Of a DNA stretch of 64,000 nt, positions 29,613-41,807 are shown piece by piece; the first letter of the stretch is position 1, and each line of letters opens with the position of its first letter. The stretch spans positions 620,001 to 684,000 of the forward strand of contig NZ_OZ026475.1 in assembly GCF_964020035.1 (NCBI RefSeq). Reading direction: 5' to 3'. A program made the translations under genes and the position numbers. Source of the stretch: Spiroplasma endosymbiont of Crioceris asparagi. GTDB lineage: Bacteria; Bacillota_I; Bacilli_A; Mycoplasmatales; Mycoplasmataceae. Below the pieces are notes generated by a model. That model made no database searches. It saw nothing but the letters and a program-made list of their open reading frames with translations, and was not told the origin of the DNA.

Positions 29613-31688
29613 TTAAGAATTTTTTCCTGATTTTTTTATAATTTCTTCAGCAATGTTTTTTGGTGCTTCATTATAGTGACTGAAAATCATTGTATAATTT
29701 CCACGCCCTTGAGTAAATGAACGAAGTTCAGTTGCATATCCAAACATTTCTGATAGAGGAACTTTTGATTTAATTGTTTGTGCATTTCCTCTTTGTTCTG
29801 AACCTTCAATTAATCCACGTTTTGATGAAATGTTACCCATTACATCTCCATAGTATTCTTCAGGAACAGTTACTTCAACTGACATGATTGGTTCTAAAAT
29901 TACTGGTTTACATTTTTTAGCAGCTTCTTTAAGTGCCATTGATGCAGCAATTTTATATGCCATTTCAGATGAATCGACCTCATGCATAGATCCATCAACA
30001 ATAGTTGCTTTAATATCTATCATAGGGAATCCGGCCAATACTCCATTTTTCATTGAGTCTTCAAGACCAGCTTTAGCAGCATTGATATATTCTTTGGTAA
30101 TTTTTCCACCAACAATTTTATCAACTCATTCAAAACCTTTATCTTCATTTGGTGCAAATTCAATTACTACGTGACCATATTGACCACGTCCTCCAGATTG
30201 TTTGATGTATTTACCATCAACTTTTGCATTTGTTCTAAATGTTTCACGGTATGAAACTTGAGGTGCTCCAACATTAGTTTCAACTTTAAATTCTCTTTTC
30301 AATCTATCTACAATGATATCAAGGTGTAATTCACCCATTCCTGCAATAATAGTTTGTCCAGTTTCTTCATCAGTATATGTTCTAAAAGTTGGATCTTCTT
30401 CTGATAATTTGTTTAGTGATAAACCAAGTTTTTCTTGATCGGCTTTAGTTTTTGGTTCTAATGCCAAGTGAATAACTGGTTCAGGGAATTTCATTGATTC
30501 AAGAACGATTGAATTTTTTTCATCTGTTAATGTATCTCCAGTTGTTGTATCTTTTAAACCAACAGCTGCTGCAATTTCCCCCGCATATACTTCTTCAATT
30601 TCTTCACGGTTATTAGCGTGCATTCTTAAAATTCTACCAATTCGTTCTTTTTTATCTTTAGTAGCATTTAAAACATAACTACCTTTTTTTAGAACTCCTG
30701 AATAAACTCTAAAGAATGTTAATTTTCCAACAAATGGGTCAGTCATAATTTTAAATGCTAGTGCTGAGAATGGTTCACTATCAGCAGCTTTTCTTTCTGC
30801 TTCTTGTCCATTTGCTAAGATTCCTTTAATTGGGGGAATATCTAATGGGGAAGGTAAATAATCAATAACTGCATCTAGCAATAATTTAACACCTTTGTTT
30901 TTAAATGCTGAACCAGCTAATACTGGAAAGAATTCAGCTGAAAGAACACCTTTTCTAATTGCAGATTTTATTTCGTCAATTGTTAATTCTTCACCATCTA
31001 AGAATTTCATCATTAATTCTTCATCATATTCAACGGCTGTTTCAATTAATTCATTTCTTAATTTTTTTGCTAAATCTAATAAGTCAGCAGGAATTTCAAT
31101 TTGTTTTGCCACTTCTTCTGCTTTACCATCAAAGTGTCATGCTTCCATTTTAACTAAATCAATAATTCCATCAAATTGATCTTCTGCTCCAATTGGTAAT
31201 TGAATTGGTGAAGCTTTTGCTCCCAATCTTTCACCAATTGATTTTACTGAATATAAAAAGTCAGCACCAATTTTATCCATTTTGTTAACAAAAACAATTC
31301 TTGGAACTTCATATGTTGTTGCTTGTCTTCAAACTGTTTCAGTTTGTGGTTCAACCCCGCTTTGTCCATCAAGAACAGCAACTGCTCCATCAAGAACTCT
31401 TAATGATCTTTCAACTTCAACTGTAAAGTCTACGTGACCTGGAGTATCAATAATGTTAAATCTATGATTATGTCAAAATGCTGTTGTGGCAGCTGAAGTG
31501 ATTGTGATACCACGTTCTTGTTCTTGTGCCATTCAGTCCATTTGTGAAGCACCTTCATGGGTTTCACCTATTTTGTGAATTTTTCCAGTGTGAAATAAAA
31601 TTCTTTCTGTGGTTGTTGTTTTTCCAGCATCAATGTGAGCCATTATCCCAAAGTTTCTTGTTTTATCTAAACTATAATCTCTTGCCAT
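29613..31688 (-). CDS. fusA: Elongation factor G
   Basis: GTPase that drives translocation and ribosome recycling. The 691-aa product has all five G motifs ([14 protein letters not shown] at the start, [11 protein letters not shown]-type G3, NKMD), then domains II-V including [18 protein letters not shown] and the tip loop region. Several Trp residues are coded by TGA. It follows rpsG by 13 bp in the standard str operon order rpsL-rpsG-fusA. Confidence 0.98.
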
Positions 31689-31701
31689 AAAGTCTCCCTA
31701 A

Positions 31702-32169
<468 letters not shown>

Positions 32170-32197
32170 AATTTTGTCTCCTATTTAATAAACCTAA

Positions 32198-32608
32198 TTA
32201 TTTAGGTCTTTTAGCTCCGTATCTTGAACGTGATTGTTTTCTATCTTTAACTCCAGTAGTATCTAAAGTTCCTCTAATAATGTGATATCTAACCCCTGGT
32301 AAGTCTTTAACCCTACCACCTTCAATTAAAACAACACTATGTTCTTGTAAGTTGTGACCTTCACCTGGAATATAAGCAGTAACTTCCATTCCATTTGTCA
32401 ATCTAACCCTTGCATATTTTCTTAAAGCTGAGTTAGGTTTTTTAGGCGTCATTGTTGCAACCCTAGTACAAACACCTCTTTTTTGAGGTGAACTAGCAAT
32501 AATTGTTTTTTTTCTTAAAGTATTAACACTTTTTGTTAAAGCTGGCGCTTTAGTTTTTCAAGTTTTTTCTTTTCTTGGTTTTTTAACCAATTGATTTATT
32601 GTTGGCAT
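32198..32608 (-). CDS. rpsL: 30S ribosomal protein S12
   Basis: Decoding-centre protein; mutations here give streptomycin resistance in other bacteria. The 136-aa product starts [20 protein letters not shown], includes [20 protein letters not shown] and [20 protein letters not shown] with the usual Lys in [11 protein letters not shown]. One TGA Trp. First gene of the str operon. Confidence 0.98.
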
Positions 32609-32623
32609 TCTTAATTTCCTCCA

Positions 32624-32659
32624 CAATACCGTGTGTATTGAAAATACTTTATTATTATA
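32624..32659 (-). promoter_or_regulatory. str-operon -10 element and leader hairpin
   Basis: Minus-strand TGTGTATAAT gives an extended -10 (TATAAT at 32654-32659) with no clear -35 box. The short leader then forms a hairpin with arms CAATAC and GTATTG (32624-32640) directly before the GGAGG site of rpsL, which could modulate ribosome access. Confidence 0.5.
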
Positions 32660-32683
32660 CACAAATTTTGTTTTTATTAATTT

Positions 32684-32716
32684 AAAAAAAAAAAAAAAAA
32701 CGTTTTCACGTTTTTG
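32684..32716 (-). terminator. Terminator with GAAA tetraloop and 17-nt homopolymer
   Basis: On the minus strand AAAACGT-GAAA-ACGTTTT is followed by an uninterrupted run; the plus strand has 17 A residues (32684-32700). It lies 3 bp after the stop of the 62-aa gene and ends the 41-32.7 kb block. Confidence 0.88.
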
Positions 32717-32718
32717 AT

Positions 32719-32907
32719 TTACATGTGTGCTTTTTTATTTTTTAATAATTTTTTTTCACTTTTAATTGCTTTTAATTCTGATTTTTTTTGTTTTAATAGC
32801 ATTTTGTGTTGTTTAATATCATTTTTTGTTGTGTTAATTTCATTTTGTTTTTCAACTATTTTTTCTTTAACTTCATTGATTTTGATATTGTAATTTTCTT
32901 TATCCAT
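32719..32907 (-). CDS. Small Lys-rich coiled-coil protein, unknown
   Basis: A 62-aa, highly charged product (MDKENYNIKINEVKEKIVEK...) with about one third Lys and heptad-like hydrophobic spacing, so one long helix or coiled coil is likely. It has a good AGGAG site seven bases before ATG and a strong terminator directly after its stop, which support a real gene. No domain or family is recognised. It follows the acidic-tail membrane protein by 12 bp and is probably co-transcribed; the opposite charges are suggestive only. Confidence 0.65.
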   Translation of the reverse strand: MDKENYNIKINEVKEKIVEKQNEINTTKNDIKQHKMLLKQKKSELKAIKSEKKLLKNKKAHM

Positions 32908-32919
32908 TTTAATAAACTC

Positions 32920-33921
32920 CTAATTATTACTCATTATTAATTTAATTCTATCATATTCTTCTTTTGATTGCTTGTTTCTATCAATACGCCCAGGTATCAA
33001 TGATGAAGCAATGGGTTTTTCAACCACATTAATGATTGAAGGTTGTTGTTTACTTTCAACATTATTATTTTTATTTGTTTTAATATATTCTGCTAAATTT
33101 TGAATTTCTGATTCTTGTTGTTTAATAGCAGTTCAAATTCTATCTGAATCACTGTTAATGTGTTTGTGAATGTGAATTGCATTTAGCTCAGCTTGTGTCA
33201 TTGGTGCTGGAACTTCATCTTCTTCGTCATCATCATCTTCAACTATTTCTGGTTGTGCACTTGCTATTGCAGAAGCATTGTCTAAAATTTGTTGTGGATT
33301 ATATGGTTGTTGTTCTTCGAAAAGATCATTGTTATTAATGTTTTCAATTTCCTTTAATGAATTATTAATATCTTCAGCAAGGAATTGATCATTTAAACTT
33401 GTTTCCGCAGCAACCATTGGTGTTACTTCATCAAGTGGCGTCATTTCCTCAACTAGTAATCCAGTTTCAGCAGTTTTGAAATTCAATTTTTTTTCTCGGT
33501 AATGTCATTCTGAAAATAATCCTAAGAAAAAGTTTGCTAAAAGGGTTGATGCTGCGACTAAAACATTTGCGGTAAATCCATGGAAAAGTGCAACAAACGC
33601 TAATATAAATATTGCAAGACATGATACCATTCTAAACATGTTTGCTTTTTTAAATCCACGAATAAACATAATAATATTTGCAGTAAATAAACCATAAGCT
33701 ACAAAGCTTGTAATTGTAAATAATAAAGCAGCTTTTTTAATATTGAAATTTATATTTATCAATTCTTTACCAGCTCAATTATAAATATCAATAAATGATT
33801 TTTTGTTATTGTAAAAATTAACTGCAGTTTTATTGCTAATTTCTGGCAAGTAATAAATTAAATATATTCCAATGCAAAGAGATAATATTATTCAAACGAA
33901 TACTAGTACTAATTTTTTCAT
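32920..33921 (-). CDS. Membrane protein with acidic cytoplasmic tail, unknown
   Basis: A 333-aa protein with about four transmembrane helices in residues 1-150 (first around residues 3-24, then 60-82, 95-113 and 115-135) and a ~180-residue hydrophilic, Gln/Asn-rich acidic C-terminal half containing a run of Asp and Glu (EDDDDEEDE). No family recognised. Read with TGA as Trp. The ATG lacks a strong ribosome site (AGGAAACAAAAAA). Neighbours: tsaC upstream and a small basic coiled-coil gene downstream. A lineage-specific structural or cytoskeletal membrane protein is possible, but this is a guess. Confidence 0.7.
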
Positions 33922-33960
33922 TTTTTTGTTTCCTATAAGCATTATTATAATTATACACAC

Positions 33961-34464
33961 TTATCTTACATAAGTTTTATTAATATTGTCAAAAATTTTA
34001 GATGGAATGCAATTATTTTTACCATTTCAGTAAAAATTGTCGCAACTATTTATTATTTTTTTGAAAATTTTTTTATCACAAATATAATTTTCAGCAGAAA
34101 AATTAGCAGAAGTGGAATATATTGGACCAACTTCGTCAATTATGCTTTTTAAATAACAATTATCCTTTATTAATCTATAGGCAACATTTTTTGTTTCATT
34201 TCCAACAATAACAGTTGTTGGTATATTGGATTTTAATTTTTCAATGGCTTCATTATCTAAATTAAATTCTTTAACCATTTCCAATGAAGAAATTAAAATA
34301 ATCAATTTTTTGTCAAGCTCGCGCTTTTTCATTTTATTAATTCTAGTTTGATTTTCTTCATTGCCTGCAATAGCACTCAATCCATAAACTGTGTCAGTTG
34401 GAATTAAAACTATTTCATTATTTTTTAGTTTTTCAATTATTGAATCAATGTTTTTTTTGTTCAT
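33961..34464 (-). CDS. tsaC: Threonylcarbamoyl-AMP synthase-like protein (Sua5/YrdC)
   Basis: Makes threonylcarbamoyl-AMP for the t6A37 modification of ANN-decoding tRNAs. The 167-aa product has IVLIPTDTVYGLSAIAGNEE, KMKKRELDKKLIILISS and, near the end, STSANFSAE, the YrdC-domain landmarks. It is a minimal version (usual TsaC is about 190 aa). The ATG overlaps nothing but starts at the stop codon of the upstream membrane-protein gene, so coupling is likely. The C-terminal ~20 residues after a TGA Trp are variable. Confidence 0.85.
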
Positions 34465-35886
34465 CTACAAATACCAATTATCTTCTTCAAAATATAATGT
34501 TTTAGCTGATTTTCTAATTTCTGCTAAATGTTTATTAAAGATATCAACAAATAATATTAAAGTTGTAATTAAAATACCAATACTTATAACAATTAAAGAA
34601 ACCAACTCAATCCCGTGTGGTCAATTATATTCAATTCTAAAATCATCTTTATTTTTATTTGGGAAAAAGTGTGTAAATATTGCCATAAATGAACTATTTT
34701 TTTTCGGATCACTTATTAATTTTTCGAAATCTTCTTGAATATGGTTTTGCCAATTATCATAAATGTCTGCCATTCTAATCATTGAGTAAAATCCAGATAG
34801 AATTAACATTAGTAAAAAAACAAATAAAATCAGTGATTGTACAATAACAATCTTAATTTTAACTTCTCATTCCCTAATATAATACATTGCAAATAAAACT
34901 AAGAATGCAAAAACAGAACTTAATAATATCATTTGTATTTGATTTATTTCAAAGAAAGACACGCTGACTCCATCAACATCGTGGAAAAAAGAACCATATT
35001 TATTGTATTCTGTAGAAAATGATTTTAATAAAGCTGGCGCAATGTTAATTCAAACTAATAAACTATTTAAAGAACCACTTCCATGAGATAGTGAAATTAA
35101 ATAAACAATTTGGGGCAATGCAATAATTGTTGTTGTAATAATAATTCACATTGATAAATTTTTTTGTGAAACATTCATAATCTTGCTAAAAAAATTAACC
35201 GCTTTAGATTTACCAATTCTTTTTGTCACTGTTTTTCTTTCAATTTTTTCAATAATTTTTTTATCTTCAATATTCAATGTTCCTAAGTCAAATAAAATTT
35301 TAGCAAAGTAAATCATTATGACTAAAATTCTAAATAAATTAAATCATCACACACTTTTGTTTGTTGTTCAACTAAAGTGTTTTGTATTTGAATTTATTTG
35401 TATTAAGTCCAATATTTGTTTTTTTATAGAATCACTTCATGCTAAGTTGGCATTACCTTTACTAGTTACAAATTCCACTAAAATAGTAAATCTATAATAA
35501 TTGTATTCAGCAACTGCAAAAAAAGTTGACGACAAAAATAATAAAATTATAATTATAGAAATATAAATAATAATATTAGAAAGCCTAACTCTCATTTTTA
35601 TAAGCAACGGAGAAAATAAAAATAAGATTAAGCCTAAAACTAAAAGAAAAAATGCTACCGATAAGAAAGCAACTATTGAAACTTTGCTTGGCGTAACATA
35701 ACTTCCAAAAGCATTTTTAAATGTTTTTATATTATCAAAATAATAATTAGTACATTTATCAGAAAAGAAAATTCCAATAAAAGTAAGATTTGTTAAAAAC
35801 GCAGCCAAAAAAATAAAAAAACCAAAAATAATAATTTTTTTAGATAAAATATTTCGTTTTAAAATTTTAAATTCTGTTTTTTCCAT
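34465..35886 (-). CDS. Large polytopic membrane protein, unknown
   Basis: A 473-aa protein with roughly eight to nine hydrophobic helices separated by charged loops; Phe-, Ile- and Lys-rich, with TGA Trp codons. Helices begin near residues 20, 67, 100, 190, 245, 320, 350 and 430. No transport motif or domain is recognised. It is between prmC and tsaC, with its stop codon touching the tsaC start. There is no clear signal for function. Confidence 0.75.
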
Positions 35887-35934
35887 TTCGGCCTTTTATT
35901 TATATATAATACAACAATTTTAAACTAAATAAAA

Positions 35935-36720
35935 TTAGGTCAAATTACTCAATACAAACCATCTTCAATTACCAGAATAGTCTTTATAATATTCAATATT
36001 TTCATTAATAAATATTTGTTCTAGCTTTTCTTTTTGTTTAAAACCAAATTCACAATATATTTTTCCATTAGGTTTTAGAATTTTTTTATAATCTTTTTTA
36101 ATTTTGTAAAAAAACTCAAGACCTTCTTGTTTGGCGTACAAAGCAATTTTTGGTTCATATTTATTTACATTTTTTTCTACATTAACATCGCCCTTTAATA
36201 TGTATGGCGGATTAATTATTACAAAATCTGCTTTTAAATTTTTTTTAATAAATGGTTGGAAAAAATTTCCCCTCAAAACACTGGCATTAATTTTAAATTC
36301 TTTTAGATTTTTTTTGGTGCATCTTATTGCTGATTTTGAAATGTCTGATAAATATAAGTTACTATTTTTATTTTTTAAAAATGCACTTATTCCTAAACAA
36401 CCAGTTCCACAACAAATATCAAATATTATTTTATTATTAAGATTTTCTTCAATAAAATTTTCTATGATAACTTCAGTTTCAAATCTTGGTATAAGGACTT
36501 TTTTATTAACAATAAATCAATTCTCAAAAAAAAATCTGCGACCTGTTATTTGAGATAATGGCCTTTTAGATTTTAAAATTTTTTTTATTAATTTAATTCC
36601 ATCATTTGTCAAAATATCATTTTTAATATAATTTTTAAATGAAAAAAAATGCAATAAAATGTTGTAATCAGTTATTGTCATTCTTTTCTTTAATTTTTCA
36701 CTAAAGTCATCAATTTTCAT
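35935..36720 (-). CDS. prmC: Release-factor glutamine methyltransferase
   Basis: Methylates the Gln of the GGQ motif in release factors. The 261-aa product has the N-terminal helical domain, the SAM-binding motif FDICCGTGCLGIS and the catalytic NPPYI motif in VIINPPYILKGD. Immediately follows prfA (adjacent stop and start), the standard pairing of enzyme and substrate. Two TGA Trp codons. Also known as hemK. Confidence 0.95.
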
Positions 36721-37803
36721 TTAAATATTATTCTTTTCAATTAATTGTTTTTGTTCGTCTTTAATTAATCCCTCAATTATTTCATCAATATTTCCTTCCA
36801 TAAATTGATCTAATTTTTGAAGAGTCATATTTATTCTGTGATCAGTTACTCTATTTTGACCATAATTATAAGTTCTTATTTTTTCACTACGATCTCCAGT
36901 ACCAACAGCATTTTTTCTCAATGAGTCTGCTTCTGATTGTTGTTTTGCTTGTTCTGCTTCATACACTTTTGATCTAATCATCATCATTGCAGTTGCTTTA
37001 TTATCATGTTGACTTCTTCCATCCTGAGAAGCGGCCACTATTCCAGTTGGTATGTGTGTTATTCTAACTGCTGAATCTGTTGTGTTAACATGTTGACCAC
37101 CAGCACCTGATGATCTATATGTATCAATTCTTAAATCTGATGGTTTAATTTCAATTTCAACATCATTCATTTCTGGTAAAACAGCAACTGTAGCAGTTGA
37201 TGTTTGAACTCTTCCTTTTGATTCAGTTTTGGGAACCCTTTGTACTCTATGAGACCCTGATTCAAATTTAAGTTTAGAATAAACATCTTTACCTTTTATC
37301 ATTAAAGATATTTGTGCAAACCCACCAGCAGGTGAATCTGATCTGTCCAAAATATTAATCTTTCAATTATTTTTTTCAGCATATTTAGAATACATTCTAA
37401 AAAGATCTCCAGCAAAAATATTTGCTTCATCACCACCAGCTGCACCCCTAATTTCCATAATAATATTTTTATCATTATTTGGATCCTTAGGTAAAAGCAT
37501 TAAGTGAATTTCTTCATTTAGTTTATTCATTTTTTCTTCTGATTCTTCAATTTCTAAAGCTGCTAATTCTTTTAAATCTTTATCTTTTTCAGTTTTTAAT
37601 ATAGTTTTAGCTTCCTCATAATTTTTTTCGGCAGCTTTATATTCTTTATACTTTTCAGCAACATCGACAATAGCTGACTTTTCTTTATTTAATTTTTTAA
37701 AGTTTTCCATGTTTTTTGTAACATTAGGATCAGCTAAATTATTATCTATCAATTCAACTTTTTTTAAGATTGCTTCTAAAACTTCAATTGTTTTTTTATC
37801 CAT
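36721..37803 (-). CDS. prfA: Peptide chain release factor 1
   Basis: Recognises UAA and UAG and triggers peptide release. The 360-aa product contains [20 protein letters not shown] and the catalytic GGQ in [20 protein letters not shown]. One TGA Trp (KNNWKINIL). In a genome where UGA means Trp, RF2 is expected to be missing, so this should be the only stop-codon decoder; the window cannot show the absence. Follows tdk by 15 bp. Confidence 0.97.
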
Positions 37804-37818
37804 ATTTTTCCTTTATCA

Positions 37819-38424
37819 TTATTTGGGTTTTACATAACAATGTCGACATCTTGCTTGATATTCATTTGCCCCTGAAATTAATATAATTGGAGAATCAGGT
37901 GATGCTTCTTCTCCTTTTTTAATATCAATTCTTTGTGTTTTGTTTGCTAATCCACCGCAAACAAAACAAATGGCTGATAATTTTTCCACATATTCAGCTT
38001 GTGGCAATAATTCATAGACATTTTTAAAAGGATTAGACATGAAATCTTTATCTAGTCCATTAGCAACTATTATATATCCATTATCTGCTAATTGAGAAAC
38101 AACATCTACAATTTTTGTATCAAAAAATTGTAACTCATCAATGCCAATAACATCAACTTTTTTTGTTTTTTCAATTTCATTTAAAGCCTTTAATAATTCT
38201 TCAGTGTCTTTAACAGGTACAGCATCAATGCTAACACCGTGATGTGTTTGAACTTTTGTAACTGAATATCTTTTATCAATTTCTGGTTTAAATACAACAA
38301 TGTTTTTTTTACCATATTTATATCTTAGGAGTCTTCTAATAAATTCTTCTGTTTTACCAGCAAACATACACCCAACAATTAATTCTATTCAACCTGTTTT
38401 ATAATTTAAAATTGGCATTGACAT
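37819..38424 (-). CDS. tdk: Thymidine kinase (type II)
   Basis: Phosphorylates thymidine and deoxyuridine for salvage. The 201-aa product has the P-loop VGCMFAGKTEEFIRRL, the DELQFFD segment corresponding to the Walker B/lasso border, and a structural zinc site CFVCGG ... CRHCY. The first ATG (MSMPILNYKTGW) follows the stop of the DHH gene, which overlaps its ribosome-site region. It is part of the DHH-tdk-prfA-prmC run. Confidence 0.95.
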
Positions 38425-38425
38425 T

Positions 38426-39370
38426 TTATTGACCCCCACTATTTTCTATTTCTTCAATAACTTTTTTGATGTCATTAAAATTATTTAAAGAGCAACCGGC
38501 TGCATATTTATGACCGCCCCCATTAAATTTTTTGGCAATGTTATCAACATCTAAATACTTAGATCTAAGTGATAATTTTATTTCAGTATCATTTTTTTCA
38601 TAACCCAAAAATCACAAATCTATTTCTTTTAAACCACTCATTAAGCTTAAACACATTTTAACGTTTTCTAAAGAAACAATGTTTTCATAGTCTTCTTTTT
38701 TAATTATTAAATAAGCATATTTTTTTTCTTTATTTCAAACTATTTTAGAAAACATTTTGTTTTTTCATATTTGCAAATTAAGCGGTATTGAATACAAGGA
38801 TGAATAAATATCAACATGGTTAATTCCTAATGAAAACAATTTTGAACCCATAATCATTGTATTTTCGTTAACTTCATTATACAAAAAGCGCCCTGTATCT
38901 GTTACTAAACCTTTAAATAAATTTTCTGCTGCTAATTTATTTATTTTATATTTCATTGCTAATGCTCATTCAAATATAACTTGAGTACAAGCAGGAATGT
39001 GTTCATCAATTAATTTATAGTCACCAAAATCAGAATCAGTTTTTTTGTGGTGATCAATCTTAATTATTTTATTAGCTTGATTTCAAAATTTAAAATCAAT
39101 TCTTTCAAAATTTGCAACGTCAACTGTTATTAAAAGTGATTCCTTAATTAAATTTTCATTTAATTTTTTATCATCAAATGTTTCATTTTTATTTAAGTTA
39201 TCCCCAACTATAAAAACATTTTTATCTTTATAATTTTCTTTAATAATTTCTGCTAAACCAACTGCGCTCCCTTGTGCATCTCAATCGGGCATGACATGTT
39301 TGGCAATTATAATATTTTTATATTTTTTTATAACATTTGAAATGTCTTTGTAAATTTTATTTTTAGCCAT
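38426..39370 (-). CDS. DHH/DHHA1 phosphoesterase (NrnA-like)
   Basis: Predicted nanoRNase/pAp phosphatase or cyclic-dinucleotide phosphodiesterase. The 314-aa product has the metal motifs PDWDAQGSAVG (the DxD motif; Trp is TGA-coded), a VDVANFER segment, KIDHHKKTDSDFGD (the DHH motif) and the C-terminal DHHA1 motif KKFNGGGHKYAAGCS. No extra sensory domain. Related proteins degrade 2-5-mer RNA and 3'-phosphoadenosine phosphate, or c-di-AMP products; which one applies is not decided by sequence. Two base pairs before tdk. Confidence 0.9.
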
Positions 39371-39379
39371 GCTTTCCCT

Positions 39380-41221
39380 CTATATAATTTTTAAAATTGA
39401 ATTGAAGTCAAAATAAAGCGAAACATTTTCATCAATTTTATACTTGTTATTGCTTTGAAATGAAATGAAATGTCCTTGATTATCAATGCCAGAATAAAGA
39501 TTTGAACCAGCTTCACCAACACCTAAAACTTTCACTTTTATTTTAATATAATTACTTTCTAAATTTTTTTTATTATCTTTAATTCCAAGAGGATTTAAAT
39601 AGACAAAACCCTTTTTCTTAAATTTAATATTTCTACTATTATTTAATGTTTTTCCCATAATTTTTATAGTGTTGTTTTCTTCATAACGATAAGCGATTTT
39701 GTTTTGTTTGCCAAGAATTTTATCAATTTTGACAATATTTTCTTTTAAATAATCACTTAAATTAATTTGCATTGTTCTGTGATCATTTAATTGATAAATA
39801 TTATCTTGTGTAAATGAAATACTATTTAAGACTTCATCGATAATTATTATTGATTTATTTTTTTCAGTTTTTAGTACATTGCTTAAAGTTTTAAATAAAT
39901 CAAGCAATTCATTTTCATTCATGTTTTTGGTAATTTTATATAAAATAATATTTTTTCGATCAAACAAAAATGATTGAATTATTTTGACATAACTAGTATA
40001 AAGATTATTTTTAATAAAAATATTTTTAAAATTAATTCTTAATTTTCCAGTTAATCTTTCAACATCTTTTTGAACTTGTGTATAAATATTTTCTTTTTTC
40101 TTTTGAAGCATTTTTTTGTAGTTTTCAAAGTTAGCGGGAATTCCATAAACTAATTCACTATTTAAAACTTTCTCATGATATTCATGTGTCCACTCAACAA
40201 TTTTTGATCTAAAAATAATCATTTCATCATTTAAACCTTGAAAAATAATTTTCTCTTGTTTTTCAATAAAGTTTTTACGTTCATTTTCAGAAATAACTAC
40301 TCAAGGACAAATCTCATCAATTTTTTTTATTTTTTTCTTAGTTTTTTTATTAACGTATGAAATAATTTGTTGTGTTAAATTATTTAAAATAAAGTTGTTG
40401 GCTTTAATTTTTGACTTCAATCTTGAAACCTCAATATCAATCAAACTTAATTGTCTTTTTACTATATAAAATGTTTCTTTAAAGGCTAATTTATTTAAAA
40501 CTTCTTTTTTATTTCTTAAAAATGTTTTTTTGTTTTTATATTCACAAAAACACATATTTCTCATATCCACAAGCGTATATATTTTATCTCACAAACTTTG
40601 ATAGAAGATTTTTAGTAAAGCTTGTTGTCTAAGTTTTTCATACATAAAAAAATACTCTTTAAGAAGATTTTTTAAATCATTACTAAAACCGAATTCTTCT
40701 AATTCAATTTTTTTGTTGTTGTATTCCATTCTTTGATCAAAAAAATCTTTTACCATTTGTGTTTCAACTTCTTTTACTGAATTAACAAATGCTCTAAGTT
40801 TTTCATCAATCTTTTCTTTAAGTCTAAGTTCTGTTAAATTATTCTTTGATTGCTTATAACTTAAATATTCAAATTTATTCTCATAATAATTACTTTTATA
40901 TTTTTTAAAAGCTTTGGAATCTAACAACACAGAAAAATAAAAATATATTTCTTTTGTCACAAAACGTCGTCAAATTTCATTAGGTTTAATTGAAACTATT
41001 TTTCTTTTGGTTCATGAACTTGCAACCCTGTCATATCCATTTATTTTAAAAACTCCTGACTTAATATTATTTTTTCCGTTAAGTGCAAGATAAAAATTTT
41101 TAAGCAATAAAGATTCTTCTGAAATCACAAATTTAATCTGATTGTTTCCAATTTCAAAATCTATTTTTTTGGGCTTAAATTGTTTTTTAGTAAACTCTAA
41201 TTTTTCAATTTTATAACTCAT
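39380..41221 (-). CDS. Degenerate ABC-ATPase-like protein with C-terminal TOBE-like domain
   Basis: A 613-aa cytosolic protein with no transmembrane segment. Residues 18-65 (IDFEIGNNQIKFVISEES..., ending SGVFKINGYD) align by eye with the first strands of an ABC ATPase, but the Walker A glycines and Lys are lost. A long charged helical insertion follows. Around residues 390-460, NIILYKITKNMNENELLDLF and KNKSIIIIDE ... DHRTMQINL sit where Walker B and the H-loop would be, again without catalytic residues. Residues ~560-613 (KIKVKVLGVGEAGSNLYSGI...) look like a MalK/PotA-type TOBE domain. Likely a non-catalytic partner of an importer; function unknown. Ten base pairs before the DHH gene. Confidence 0.65.
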
Positions 41222-41260
41222 AATCTATCCTATACATATTTTAATATGTTTTCTTAAATA

Positions 41261-41290
41261 AAAAACCAGTTATATTAAAACTGGTTTTAA
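41261..41290 (-). terminator. Terminator of rpmE
   Basis: Stem AAAACCAGT / ACTGGTTTT with a nine-base loop and T run on the minus strand, 13 bp after the rpmE stop codon. The next gene downstream starts 40 bp later. Confidence 0.82.
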
Positions 41291-41302
41291 TTAATGATTA
41301 AA

Positions 41303-41728
41303 TTATTTTTTTGCTTCTGTTTCTTTGTTATTTACTTTAACTTCAGAAGTTTTTTCTTCTTTTTTAGCGGCTACTTTAATTTCTTTAGTTTCACCATCAT
41401 TAGAACTTGTTACTTTTGATAATTCTTTTAAGTCTGATAAATCTCTAACTATTTTTTCTTTTTTATTATGTTTTTTATTTTCTGATTTAGTTTCAAAATG
41501 TTTTGCCTCTAATTTTTCTTTTTGAGCAAATCTCTCTTTGAATTTTTCAACCCTTCCTTCAGTATTTGAAAAGTTTTGTTTTCCTGTGTAAAAAGGGTGG
41601 CATTTTGAACATGTGTCAATTCTTACGTCTTGTGATAATGTGGTTCCAACTATTAATTTATTACCACATGTTGCACAAATAAAGGTTGCGTTGTCAAAAT
41701 ATTTAGGATGTATATTTTCTTTTGGCAT
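41303..41728 (-). CDS. rpmE: 50S ribosomal protein L31 with charged C-terminal extension
   Basis: Bridge protein between subunits, zinc-binding (C+) type. Residues 1-70 are standard L31: MPKENIHPKYFDNATFICAT, CGNKL, then TCSKCHPFYTGKQNF with the second Cys pair. A ~70-residue Lys/Glu-rich tail follows (total 141 aa; usual 65-95). As for L29 and S5, the ribosomal body is normal and the addition is at the C-terminus. AAGGAGAAT ribosome site. Confidence 0.95.
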   Translation of the reverse strand: MPKENIHPKYFDNATFICATCGNKLIVGTTLSQDVRIDTCSKCHPFYTGKQNFSNTEGRVEKFKERFAQKEKLEAKHFETKSENKKHNKKEKIVRDLSDLKELSKVTSSNDGETKEIKVAAKKEEKTSEVKVNNKETEAKK

Positions 41729-41807
41729 GTTATTCTCCTTAACAATATATTAGATTATAACAAATAATTAATAAAATTATAAAGATAATAAGTTTTGAAA
41801 ATATATT

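Noticed and set aside
32684-32700. 17-nt A homopolymer as a phase-variation tract
   Set aside because: It lies outside coding sequence, as the U tract of a terminator with a GAAA loop; it is not in a promoter spacer that I can identify.
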